Below are positions 1 to 6,288 of a stretch of DNA of 6,514 nucleotides, piece after piece. The stretch is from an uncultured Alistipes sp. (GTDB lineage Bacteria > Bacteroidota > Bacteroidia > Bacteroidales > Rikenellaceae), in NCBI GenBank assembly GCA_947173915.1, contig CAMWGZ010000071.1, forward strand, positions 1 through 6,514, written 5' to 3'. The notes beneath the pieces were generated by a model. That model did not search any database. It saw only the letters and a program-made list of their open reading frames with translations, and was not told the origin of the DNA. How positions within the stretch are numbered: the first letter of the stretch is position 1; each line of letters begins with the position of its first letter. Position numbers and translations under genes: made by a program.

Positions 1-394
1 GGTCGGAGGCGTTATATACGTAGTCGGCCATCTCCCGGTTCTCGTCGAAGGCGAACTCCCCCAGGTCGGAGCGGAGCAGCGTCTCGATGCCCGGAGCGGT
101 CAGGCAGACGATGCGCAGCGGCTGCCCGGCCGCCAGCGCATCCTCCTCGAGACGGCGGAGTACGGGTGTGAAGTCGCCGCTGCCGACGGCCTGCATGTAG
201 CTCAGCTTGGATCCTCCGTCGATTTATAAACGGATGATCAGGAAGTCGTCGATGACGGTCCAGGAGCTTCGGTAGCGGAACTGCCAGCAATACATGTTGG
301 CGAATGCCAGGTCGCAGTTGGCCGGGGCGTAGCGCAGGGTAAAGGATTCGATGGCGGCCTTGTCGCCGATCTCAATCGGTTTGAACGGGATCAT
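1..394 (-). pseudogene. DUF2156 / phosphatidylglycerol lysyltransferase C-terminal-like protein, interrupted by an in-frame stop, partial at left edge
   Basis: The gene starts at ATG 394-392, inside the last codons of the preceding gene (23-bp overlap), and begins MIPFKPIEIGDKAAIESFTL. It continues with CDLAFANMYCWQFRYRSSW and FLIIR, a pattern I recognise from Bacteroidota DUF2156 proteins (LPG_synthase_C, the GNAT-fold domain also found at the C-terminus of MprF). After 56 codons there is a TAA at 226-224. The same frame then runs open for 74 codons to the window edge and keeps family character: IDGGSKLSYMQ, LRIVCLT, FAFDENREMADYVYNASD. Homologues have Gln, Arg or His before IDGG, so one CAA-to-TAA change would explain the stop. 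Restart at the internal ATG 196-194 would lose about 66 residues. MprF-type domains move an aminoacyl group from tRNA to phosphatidylglycerol; the role of the stand-alone Bacteroidota family is not established. It could be a recent pseudogene, a sequencing error or, least likely, readthrough. Confidence 0.72.
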
Positions 395-2297
395 GATCTT
401 CTACGGTATAGTTTTTCACTTCAACATGCCCGTAATATTGCTGGATCAGAGCTTTCAGTCGGTTTTCCACCCGCTCGGCATCCCCCTCGCACGGTGCCGC
501 CGTCATGCGGCGCTCGTCGAAGGAGTAGAGTCCCTCGGGGCGGACGACGCGGAATTCCGTGTCGTACATGACGGCCCAGGGTTCGCGGTCGGGTTCGTTC
601 AGCACGTCGCGTCCGAAGGCGAAGTAGGACTCGCGGTTGCTCAGCAGACCCAGCACGGTAGGCATGATGTCGATCTGCTGCACAGTTTGTGCCAAACGCT
701 GCGGGGCGAGCGCTCCGTCGGGGGTGTGGATGAATCCCATGATGCGGTGGTTGCCCGGGAAGAGGCGGGTGCTTTCGTCCATCTTCTCGGACGACACGTG
801 GTCGGCGACGAAGACGAAGATCGTCCGCCGGAACCACTCCTCGTGTTCGAAACGGCGGTAGAAGCGGCGGAACGAGCGGTCGTCGTAGGCGACGCACTTG
901 TGGTTAGGGGTCCTCCCCCGGGGCAGACCGTGCTCGGACTCCGGCACGACGAAGGGGTGGTGGGCCGTGAGGGTAAAGAGCGCGGCGAAGAAGGGTTCGG
1001 GAGTGGCGGAGAGCTCCTCGCCCATGAATTGCAGGAAGGGACCGTCCCAGATGCCCCAGTAGCCGTCGAAGTCGCCGGTGCCGTGCGCCTGCTCGTAGTC
1101 CTCGCGGCTCAGCAGCCGGTCGATGCCGGCACTGCGGGCGTAGGCTCCGAAGCCCATCGACCCCCGTTCCGAGCCGCAGAAGAAGGAGGTGTTGTATCCC
1201 TTGTCGCGCAGCATGCGGGGCAGCTGGCGGCTCTTTCCGAGCGACTGGGGCATCAGCACGAAGGGCTGCTTGAAGGAGGGGATGCTCCCCAGCACGGAGG
1301 GCATCGCCTGGATCGAGCGGGTGCCGTTGGCATACATCTGCGCGAAGCAGAGGCTGCGGCTCATCAGCGAGTCGAGGAAGGGGGTGTAGCCGGATTCATC
1401 TCCCCCCCCCTCGTGGAGTTCGGGACAGAGGTAGGCCGAGTGTTCGGCCGACATGCTCTCCATGATGAAGATTACCACGTTGCGCCCTTCGAGCGAGACG
1501 GCCGACGAGTCGGGCCGGTGTACCGGCGTGAAATGGCTGTCGAGCTCCTCGGGCGGGAAGTAGCGGGTGTAGCGGACCGTGCCCGCGGTGTTTATCGTGC
1601 GCAGGATGCAGAAAGGGTTGCTCAGGATCAGGTGGGCCTTCTCGCTCGTCGGGGCGTAGAGCGTGGCGTTCGAGAGCGTGATCGGACGGGTCATGCGGGT
1701 CATGCCGCCCCGCATGCCGGCGATGCCGAGCAGCACGGCCAGGATCAGGGCTGCGGTGCCCAGCGGGTAGTGGAGCCAGGGGGAGGCCAGGGGCGAGCGG
1801 GGGACGATCCGCCGGCCGTAGCCCCGTACGAGCAGCCAGATCAGACCCGCTCCGACGAGGGGCAGATACCAGTTTTCGGCGGCGAACTTCAGGACGAGTT
1901 GCAGCGAGTTGCCGTTGTCGGCGAAGAAGATTTCGTCGGAGGAAAAACGTTTCTGCGTGTAGCGGAAATAGACGCAGTCGGCCAGATTGACCGCCACCAG
2001 CAGCAGCGAATTGACCGCCGTGTAGTACCAGAAGAGGATACTCCGGTACCACCCGCGCTCCCTGAAGCGGAACGGGAGCAGCGAGAGGACGACGAAGAGC
2101 AGGTCGGCATAGACGATCGAGGCGGTGTCGAAGAGCAGGGCACCCCGCAGCAGCGAGGGAAGCTCCCCGGCGGCGATCGGACCGATGAGCGTGCGGTTGT
2201 AGAGGTAGAAGACGATGCGGCAGAGCAGCAGGACGAAATAAAGCAATGCGATGCGCCGGAGCAGCATCGCAACATTGCTTCGAAGCCATGATCTCAT
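372..2297 (-). CDS. LtaS-like membrane-anchored sulfatase-fold phosphoglycerol/phosphoethanolamine transferase
   Basis: This is a 641-residue protein of the lipoteichoic-acid-synthase-like branch of the alkaline phosphatase/sulfatase superfamily. About five hydrophobic segments lie in the N-terminal third (roughly residues 15-33, 60-76, 86-108, 146-157, 178-193), followed by an extracytoplasmic catalytic domain from about residue 270. Expected metal and catalytic residues are visible: Glu280 in NVVIFIMES, the probable nucleophile Thr326 in YANGTRSIQAMPS, the TAHHPF block at 444-449, and Asp499-His500 in FVFVADH. Family blocks DFDGYWGIWD (409-418) and QQIDIMPTVLGLL (540-552) are also present. 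Relatives transfer phosphoglycerol or phosphoethanolamine from a phospholipid to a glycan or lipid; the substrate here is unknown. ATG 2297 is chosen because it follows the nadC stop by 2 bp (TGAcgATG) and gives a normal cytoplasmic N-terminus. The frame stays open upstream only inside nadC. A nine-G tract at codons 296-299 is unusual. Family is clear, exact activity is not. Confidence 0.9.
   Translation of the reverse strand: MRSWLRSNVAMLLRRIALLYFVLLLCRIVFYLYNRTLIGPIAAGELPSLLRGALLFDTASIVYADLLFVVLSLLPFRFRERGWYRSILFWYYTAVNSLLLVAVNLADCVYFRYTQKRFSSDEIFFADNGNSLQLVLKFAAENWYLPLVGAGLIWLLVRGYGRRIVPRSPLASPWLHYPLGTAALILAVLLGIAGMRGGMTRMTRPITLSNATLYAPTSEKAHLILSNPFCILRTINTAGTVRYTRYFPPEELDSHFTPVHRPDSSAVSLEGRNVVIFIMESMSAEHSAYLCPELHEGGGDESGYTPFLDSLMSRSLCFAQMYANGTRSIQAMPSVLGSIPSFKQPFVLMPQSLGKSRQLPRMLRDKGYNTSFFCGSERGSMGFGAYARSAGIDRLLSREDYEQAHGTGDFDGYWGIWDGPFLQFMGEELSATPEPFFAALFTLTAHHPFVVPESEHGLPRGRTPNHKCVAYDDRSFRRFYRRFEHEEWFRRTIFVFVADHVSSEKMDESTRLFPGNHRIMGFIHTPDGALAPQRLAQTVQQIDIMPTVLGLLSNRESYFAFGRDVLNEPDREPWAVMYDTEFRVVRPEGLYSFDERRMTAAPCEGDAERVENRLKALIQQYYGHVEVKNYTVEDHDPVQTD
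1402..1410 (-). repeat. Nine-G homopolymer tract inside the LtaS-like gene
   Basis: On the coding strand the codons GAG GGG GGG GGA (E296-G299) contain nine consecutive G. The tract lies between the first metal-binding block (Glu280) and the putative nucleophile Thr326. One extra G makes the frame read AGA TGA straight after the tract. One missing G leads to TGA about 15 codons later. Either slip would remove the catalytic domain and leave only the membrane part. This is a simple-sequence contingency candidate; whether it varies is unknown. Confidence 0.8.
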
Positions 2298-2299
2298 CG

Positions 2300-3151
2300 T
2301 CAGCAGGCTTTTAACGACATGTCGAGCGATTTGATCTGGTGCGTGAGGGCACCGACCGAGATGAAATCGACACCCGTTTCGGCGTAGTCGCGCAGCGTGT
2401 CGAACGTGATGCCGCCGCTCGATTCGGTCTCGCAGCGGCCGGCGACCTTCTCGACGGCCCGGCGGGTCTGTTCGGGCGTGAAGTTGTCTAACATGATGCG
2501 ATCGACCCCGCCTGCGGCGAACACCTCGTCTATGTCTTCGAGGGTGCGGACCTCGCATTCGATCGGAATCCTCTTGCCGCGGGCCGCCAGGTAGGCGCGG
2601 GCACCCTCGATGGCCGGGCGGATGCCGCCGGCGAAGTCGATGTGGTTGTCCTTGAGCAGGATCATGTCGAAGAGCCCCATGCGGTGGTTCTCGCCGCCGC
2701 CGATCTTGACGGCCATCTTGTCCAGCACGCGCATGCCCGGCGTGGTCTTGCGCGTGTCGAGCACTTTGGTGTGCAGCCCCTCCAGCCGGTCGGCATAGCG
2801 GGCCGTCTGGGTCGCCACGCCGCTCATGCGCTGCATGATGTTGAGCACGATGCGCTCGGCCTGAAGCAGCGACTGGAGCCGCCCCGAAACGTAGAAGGCC
2901 ACCTGTCCGGGGGCGACGCGGTCGCCGTCGTGCAGCAGCTCCTCGAACTGCGTGTCGGGGTCGAGCCGCTCGAAGACCATGCGGGCGATCTCCACGCCGG
3001 CCAGGATGCCCTCCTGCTTGCAGAGCAGGCGCATGCGTCCCCGCTCGGTCGGGGGGATGCAGCAGAGCGAGGTGTGGTCGCCGTCGCCGATGTCTTCGCG
3101 AACGGCCAGGTCGATCAGGTCATCGACGAAAGGCTTGTATTCCGGTTTCAT
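2300..3151 (-). CDS. nadC: Nicotinate-nucleotide pyrophosphorylase (carboxylating), quinolinate phosphoribosyltransferase
   Basis: NadC converts quinolinate and PRPP to nicotinic acid mononucleotide, CO2 and pyrophosphate in cytoplasmic de novo NAD synthesis. The 283 residues match the usual family length and show its signatures in order: REDIGDGDHTS (18-28), QAERIVLNIMQRMSGVAT (97-114), the basic PRPP/quinolinate-binding block LDTRKTTPGMR (131-141), KIGGGENHRMGL (149-160), LLKDNHI (165-171), IECEV (197-201), IMLDNF (219-224), SSGGI (244-248) and FISVGALTHQIKSLDMSL (263-280). No key residue appears to be missing. ATG 3151 is preceded by an A-rich, AGAGAG-containing leader rather than a strong Shine-Dalgarno sequence, as is common in Bacteroidota. 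It is the first gene of a likely operon with the LtaS-like gene 2 bp downstream, and has a good promoter about 70 bp upstream. nadA and nadB are not in this window. Identification is secure. Confidence 0.97.
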   Translation of the reverse strand: MKPEYKPFVDDLIDLAVREDIGDGDHTSLCCIPPTERGRMRLLCKQEGILAGVEIARMVFERLDPDTQFEELLHDGDRVAPGQVAFYVSGRLQSLLQAERIVLNIMQRMSGVATQTARYADRLEGLHTKVLDTRKTTPGMRVLDKMAVKIGGGENHRMGLFDMILLKDNHIDFAGGIRPAIEGARAYLAARGKRIPIECEVRTLEDIDEVFAAGGVDRIMLDNFTPEQTRRAVEKVAGRCETESSGGITFDTLRDYAETGVDFISVGALTHQIKSLDMSLKAC

Positions 3152-3190
3152 GTTTCTCTCTTTTTTGTTCTTGGTTCGTTGTCCGGCAGG

Positions 3191-3204
3191 GGAGCTTCCG
3201 CTCC
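3191..3204 (-). promoter_or_regulatory. Small perfect hairpin in the nadC leader
   Basis: The transcript-sense sequence GGAGC-GGAA-GCTCC forms a 5-bp stem closed by a GNRA-type tetraloop, about 40 nt before the nadC ATG. It lies between the predicted start of transcription and an A-rich stretch next to the start codon. It could affect transcript stability or translation. No U-tract follows it, so a terminator is unlikely, and I recognise no known riboswitch. Confidence 0.4.
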
Positions 3205-3224
3205 GTTCCTCCGTTTTGCGGAGT

Positions 3225-3255
3225 CAAAGATACGAAAAGTAGAGCGCAGAAGCAA
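3225..3255 (-). promoter_or_regulatory. Predicted Bacteroidota-type promoter for the nadC operon
   Basis: On the minus strand TTG (3255-3253) is followed by a 20-nt spacer and then TATCTTTG (3232-3225). This matches the -33 TTG and -7 TAnnTTTG consensus of the Bacteroidota housekeeping sigma factor exactly at the -7 box. Transcription would start near 3218-3220, giving a leader of about 68 nt. The element lies inside the most nadC-proximal copy of the repeat array. A short inverted repeat (CTCCG at 3223-3219, CGGAG at 3213-3209) straddles the predicted start. Confidence 0.7.
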
Positions 3256-3320
3256 GCGTCAGCTTGATTATGCCGAGACCGGAGTATCTGAGGCGCAGCC
3301 AAAGTACGAATAAGCCGAGG

Positions 3321-3347
3321 GCAAAAGCAAGCTTGCTTGCATTTTGC
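3321..3347. repeat. Imperfect inverted repeat in repeat unit B
   Basis: The arms gcaaaagcaagc and gcttgcattttgc face each other around a 2-bp centre, with one extra base in the right arm. The centre contains the palindrome gcaagcttgc. Equivalent but shorter dyads occur in unit A (caagc-gtca-gcttg, 3253-3266) and unit C (caggt-gctc-gcctg, 3400-3413). The element could form a cruciform or RNA hairpin on either strand. Confidence 0.5.
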
Positions 3348-3415
3348 CGAGCGGGAGTATCTAAGGCGCAGTCAAAGTGCGAAACGCCGGGCGCGGAAGC
3401 AGGTGCTCGCCTGAT

Positions 3416-3458
3416 CGGCTTTTTCGCCGGAGCGCATTGCGGCCCTCTTTTCGGGGGC
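3416..3458 (-). terminator. Weak possible terminator region after the lipoprotein gene
   Basis: Two short GC-rich hairpins follow the lipoprotein stop in transcript sense: an interrupted stem of GCCC against GGGC (3458-3442), and CGGC-GAAAAA-GCCG (3429-3416). Neither has a downstream U-tract, so this is only a tentative place for transcription to end before the nadC promoter. Confidence 0.25.
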
Positions 3459-3982
3459 TATTTGCGGACGATCAGCACACCTTCGTAGGTCACTTCGAAC
3501 CGGCCGGCGCAGGTAAAGGTCACGCGCAGGGCGGTCTTCTCGACCTGTCCCGAGAGGTCCGTGATGGCGTAGCGCTCGTAGGGCGTGCCTTTGATTTCGG
3601 GGATCGCAGCGGCCGCAGCGAGGGCGAGCGTCTGCTCCGAGCCGGTGCAGGCGATCGCCGGAACCTCCATTTCGAGGGCCGGCATCGTGGCGGCGAACCG
3701 CGTCTCGTGCATCAGCAGCCGGGCGGTACCCGGGCCTTCGGGAGTCAGTTCGAAGAGTGCTTTCGAGTCCGTGAATGTTTCGTCGGAGCCGATCGTGCGG
3801 ACGGTCGAACGGCCGAAGAAGAGCATCTCGCCCGTGATCTCTCCTGCCTGCAGCGCATCGTTTCCCGAGGCTGCGACGTAGCCGGCGGGAAGGCCGTCGT
3901 CGGGAGTCGGGGTGTCGGAGTCGCTGCATGAGCCGAGGGCCAGAAGGCAGCAGAGGAGCGGGAGTGCGAAGAATTTTTTCAT
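3458..3982 (-). CDS. Small lipoprotein, possibly calycin-like beta-barrel, paired with a TonB-dependent receptor
   Basis: This 174-residue protein has a lipoprotein signal peptide: MKK, a hydrophobic stretch (4-15) and the lipobox LGSC, with Cys19 as the predicted lipidated residue. The next residues are SDSDTPTPDD. An acidic Ser-Asp stretch just after the cysteine resembles the lipoprotein export signal described for surface lipoproteins of Bacteroides, so surface exposure is likely. The rest (about 34-172) is rich in alternating beta-strand patterns, with blocks such as FAATMPALEMEVPAI (96-110) and YERYAITDLSGQV (135-147). It reminds me of the Bacteroidales calycin-like lipoproteins, but I cannot confirm the family. 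It starts 25 bp after the TonB-dependent receptor stop and is probably co-transcribed with it. A ligand-capturing or accessory role for that receptor is inference from position. No catalytic motif is visible. Confidence 0.85.
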   Translation of the reverse strand: MKKFFALPLLCCLLALGSCSDSDTPTPDDGLPAGYVAASGNDALQAGEITGEMLFFGRSTVRTIGSDETFTDSKALFELTPEGPGTARLLMHETRFAATMPALEMEVPAIACTGSEQTLALAAAAAIPEIKGTPYERYAITDLSGQVEKTALRVTFTCAGRFEVTYEGVLIVRK

Positions 3983-4007
3983 GGTATCGTCTGTTTTTGA
4001 ATGTTTG

Positions 4008-6236
4008 TCAGAGGAAGAGGCTGAGCGAGGCTCCGAACGTGCGGGGACGGCCGCGCTGCAGGAATGCGTTGCCGACCGACAGGAAATAGAACGAAGCGTA
4101 GCGGGTGCCGGTCAGGTTGCGGCCCCAGAGGTCGAGCGCCCAGCGGCGGTGTTCGAACCGCACGGAGGCTTCGAGCAGGGCGTAGAAAGGCTGCCGCAGG
4201 CTGTTCTCCTCGTTCCAGTAGATGGGGCCGGTGCAGTCGGCGGCCGCGCGCACGACGATCGCGTCGAGCCACGGGCGGTTGGTGCGGACGGTGTAGGCGG
4301 CCGAAGCGTGGAGCGTGTGCTGCGGGGCGTAGGGGATGAAGCGGCCGGCGTAGTCGGCGCGGCCGGTGTCGAAGCGCACGAAGGTGGCGTGCGTGTAGCC
4401 GTAGGAGAGTTGCAGCGCCAGCGGCTCCCAGGGGGTGGCCCGCATGGAGAATTCGCCGCCGAAGCTGCGTGTGCGGCCGGCGTTGGTCATCATGCGGCCC
4501 GTGATCTGTCCTTCGGGAAATACCGTCAGCTGCTGGTCGCGGCAGTCGATCAGGAAGAGCGCCGCATCGCTTTCCAGCGTGTGCGAGGCGTTGGAGAGGT
4601 GTGCTCCGATTTCGTAGTTCCAGCTCTTTTCGGGCTTGTAGGTCACTACGTCCGCCACGTCGTAGAGCGAGCCGAAGCCCATCTCCTTCATGACCAGCTG
4701 CTGGAGTACGTCGGAGAACATCTGGGTGTTGAACCCGCCTGCCTTGTAGCCTTTGGATACGGTGGCGTAGAGCGTGTTGCGGCGTGCGGCACCCAGGCGC
4801 AGCTGCACCGCCAGCCTGGGGAGCAGCTCGACGAACGACTGGCGGAGCCGCCCCGATTCGTCCACCCGCAGGTCGTGCGGATAGACCGTGCCGTCGGAGG
4901 TCGCGGTCCAGTAGGCCGCCGCCGCCCGGCTGCGGTAGCTCAGGCGCGAGGCCTCCAGGTCGATGCGCACGCCGGCCGTGAAGCGCCAGCGCCCCCGTTC
5001 GAAGGTCGATTCGTGGTAGAGCGCTCCGCCGTAATCGGGGGTGCGGAACCGGCTGTCGAGCAGGAATTCGTCGCCCTCCCAGCCGGCATGAACCCCCTGC
5101 TGCTCGAAGCGGTCGAGAATCAGATGCCGCAAACCGTCCTCCTTGAATACCACGGGGGCCTCCATCGCCGTGTGGCGGAAGAAGGCGAAGGCACCGAAGA
5201 GCCAGCGGTAGGGGCCCGTTTGCTCCGACCGCAGGATCAGATCTTCCGTCACGGCATGTTCGCGCCGCTGCTGCGTGAGCGTGAAGTAGCTCACGGGCAG
5301 GAAATCCTGGTCGAGGGTCATGCGGTCGTCGAGGTACTGGTAGCCGGTAATGCTCGTGACGGAGAAGCGCCCGGCCTTGCGGCGGATCGTGAGTCCTTCG
5401 CTCAGGCCGGTGCGGCGGTATCCGCAGGGATCGTTGTAGTCGATCCGTCCCGTTTCTGCCGAGGCATAGGGGTAGCCGCCCTGCCGCAGCGCCGTGAAGG
5501 CGAGGGTGTTCTCGATGCGCAGGCGGCCGTTGTCGTTGTATTGCAGCTTCAGGCGCGCTCCGCCGTCGCGCTCCCAGTCGCACCGCTCCCCGGTGCGGAG
5601 GTTGCGGAAGAAGCCGTCGCTGCGTCCGTAGTGGCCCGAGAGCGAGAAGCCCAGCCGCTCGCCGGTCTTGTGATAGACCGAGGCCCGGTAGCGCTGCGTG
5701 TTGCCGCTGCCGTAGTCGATGCCCAGGCGCACTCCCTGGTAGCTCAGCGGGGAGAGGGTGTAGATGTTGATCACGCCGCCCATCGTGTTGCGGCCGAAAA
5801 GGGTGCTTTGCGGTCCCCGCAGGATCTCGATGCGGTCGATGTCCGTCAGGTCGAGATCGTAGGTGTCTTTGTTGAGGTAGGGAACGTTGTCGATGTTGAG
5901 CCCCATGACCGGCTGGTCGATGCGGGCACCGAGTCCCCGGATGTAGAGCGACGAGGTCATGCGCGACCCGTACTCGGGGATGTGGAAGTTGGGAACGGCG
6001 TGTGCGGCATCCCGGACGGTGGCGATGCCGCGGCGGTCGATTTCGGTGCGGCCGATGACCGAGGCCGTGACGGGAAGCCCCCTCAGGGCGAGTCCCTGCT
6101 TCACGGCCGTGACCTGGACGCTCTCCATGCGGATTACCGAATCGGCATCGGGGACGGAGCCGCTTTGTGCCGAGGCACCGGCGGCGGTCAGCAGCATGCA
6201 GAGCAGCGGGAGGATATGGCAGAGTGTGCGGAGCAT
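4008..6236 (-). CDS. TonB-dependent outer-membrane receptor (iron-complex/FyuA-like type)
   Basis: This is a 742-residue outer-membrane transporter that would import a ligand into the periplasm using TonB-ExbBD energy. A signal peptide ends at about ASA-Q (21-24). A TonB-box-like ESVQVTA lies at 38-44. The plug domain (about 50-160) has LYIRGLGARIDQPVMGLNID, DLTDIDRIEILRGPQSTLFG and NTMGGVINIYT. The 22-strand-type barrel fills the rest, with VSKGYKAGGFN (493-503), PEKSWNYEIG (535-544), IYWNEEN (672-678) and the C-terminal GNAFLQRGRPRTFGASLSLF. There is no N-terminal carboxypeptidase-regulatory-like domain, so this is not a SusC-type glycan porter. The pattern fits siderophore/pesticin-receptor-like proteins; the ligand is unknown. 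ATG 6236 is preferred because the frame opens 8 codons earlier only with TTG, and ATG places the hydrophobic core correctly. The lipoprotein gene follows after 25 bp. Confidence 0.93.
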   Translation of the reverse strand: MLRTLCHILPLLCMLLTAAGASAQSGSVPDADSVIRMESVQVTAVKQGLALRGLPVTASVIGRTEIDRRGIATVRDAAHAVPNFHIPEYGSRMTSSLYIRGLGARIDQPVMGLNIDNVPYLNKDTYDLDLTDIDRIEILRGPQSTLFGRNTMGGVINIYTLSPLSYQGVRLGIDYGSGNTQRYRASVYHKTGERLGFSLSGHYGRSDGFFRNLRTGERCDWERDGGARLKLQYNDNGRLRIENTLAFTALRQGGYPYASAETGRIDYNDPCGYRRTGLSEGLTIRRKAGRFSVTSITGYQYLDDRMTLDQDFLPVSYFTLTQQRREHAVTEDLILRSEQTGPYRWLFGAFAFFRHTAMEAPVVFKEDGLRHLILDRFEQQGVHAGWEGDEFLLDSRFRTPDYGGALYHESTFERGRWRFTAGVRIDLEASRLSYRSRAAAAYWTATSDGTVYPHDLRVDESGRLRQSFVELLPRLAVQLRLGAARRNTLYATVSKGYKAGGFNTQMFSDVLQQLVMKEMGFGSLYDVADVVTYKPEKSWNYEIGAHLSNASHTLESDAALFLIDCRDQQLTVFPEGQITGRMMTNAGRTRSFGGEFSMRATPWEPLALQLSYGYTHATFVRFDTGRADYAGRFIPYAPQHTLHASAAYTVRTNRPWLDAIVVRAAADCTGPIYWNEENSLRQPFYALLEASVRFEHRRWALDLWGRNLTGTRYASFYFLSVGNAFLQRGRPRTFGASLSLFL

Positions 6237-6257
6237 CGTATCGACGGGAACAACGCG

Positions 6258-6288
6258 CAAAGAAACGATATTTCCCGCGGATCCGCAA
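6258..6288 (-). promoter_or_regulatory. Candidate promoter of the receptor-lipoprotein operon
   Basis: TTG (6288-6286), a 20-nt spacer and TTTCTTTG (6265-6258) resemble the Bacteroidota promoter with one mismatch in the -7 box (TA to TT). The spacing equals that of the nadC promoter. The predicted leader would be short, about 15-18 nt. A 10-bp palindrome (6277-6286) lies between the two boxes. Confidence 0.4.
6277..6286. promoter_or_regulatory. 10-bp perfect palindrome in the receptor promoter, possible operator
   Basis: GCGGATCCGC is self-complementary and touches the proposed -33 TTG. Its place between the promoter boxes would suit a repressor or activator site, but a 10-bp GC-rich palindrome can occur by chance in this genome. 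Confidence 0.25.

Larger units (their letters stand above)
3218..3420 (-). repeat. Array of three degenerate ~73-bp repeats upstream of nadC
   Basis: Three related units lie head to tail: A 3218-3291, B 3292-3364 and C about 3365-3420 (incomplete). The best-conserved block is 30 bp at 3281-3310 and 3354-3383, offset by 73 bp, with 27 of 30 bases identical and all three differences transitions. Each unit has a core of the type gYcaaagNRcgaa, which on the minus strand is the -7 promoter region. Unit A has a full TATCTTTG, B has TACTTTG (one base lost) and C has CACTTTG. Each unit also has a small inverted repeat in its middle. This array fills most of the gene-free stretch 3152-3457. I suspect a family repeated elsewhere in the genome, but that cannot be seen here. 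Confidence 0.75.

Noticed and set aside
12..290. Minus-strand frame of 92 codons near the left edge
   Set aside because: Arg/Pro-rich and in a different frame from the DUF2156-like sequence, which has clear family similarity on both sides of its stop.
351..2291. Long open frame on the plus strand opposite the LtaS-like gene
   Set aside because: Low-complexity composition rich in Val, Gly, Glu, Arg and His and no recognisable domain; it mirrors the codon bias of the strongly supported minus-strand gene.
2298..2558. N-terminal extension of the LtaS-like frame into nadC
   Set aside because: The extra residues are Arg/His-rich shadow sequence inside nadC; the ATG 2 bp after the nadC stop is the natural start.
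3120..3302. 60-codon minus-strand frame over the nadC start and promoter
   Set aside because: It covers a promoter and repeat unit A and overlaps the nadC start; it is best explained as translation of the repeat.
3321..3347. Inverted repeat considered as the end of an insertion sequence or MITE
   Set aside because: No transposase, no matching partner end and no target-site duplication could be found in the window.
3218..3420. Repeats considered as a CRISPR array
   Set aside because: Only three imperfect units of about 73 bp, with no constant short repeat alternating with unique spacers.
6237..6260. Upstream TTG start extending the receptor by 8 residues
   Set aside because: It would put polar residues before the signal peptide and overlap the -7 box; ATG 6236 gives a normal signal sequence.
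3979..6288. Second long minus-strand frame overlapping the receptor
   Set aside because: Composition dominated by Arg, Pro, His and Ala with no domain pattern; a frame-shifted shadow of the receptor gene.
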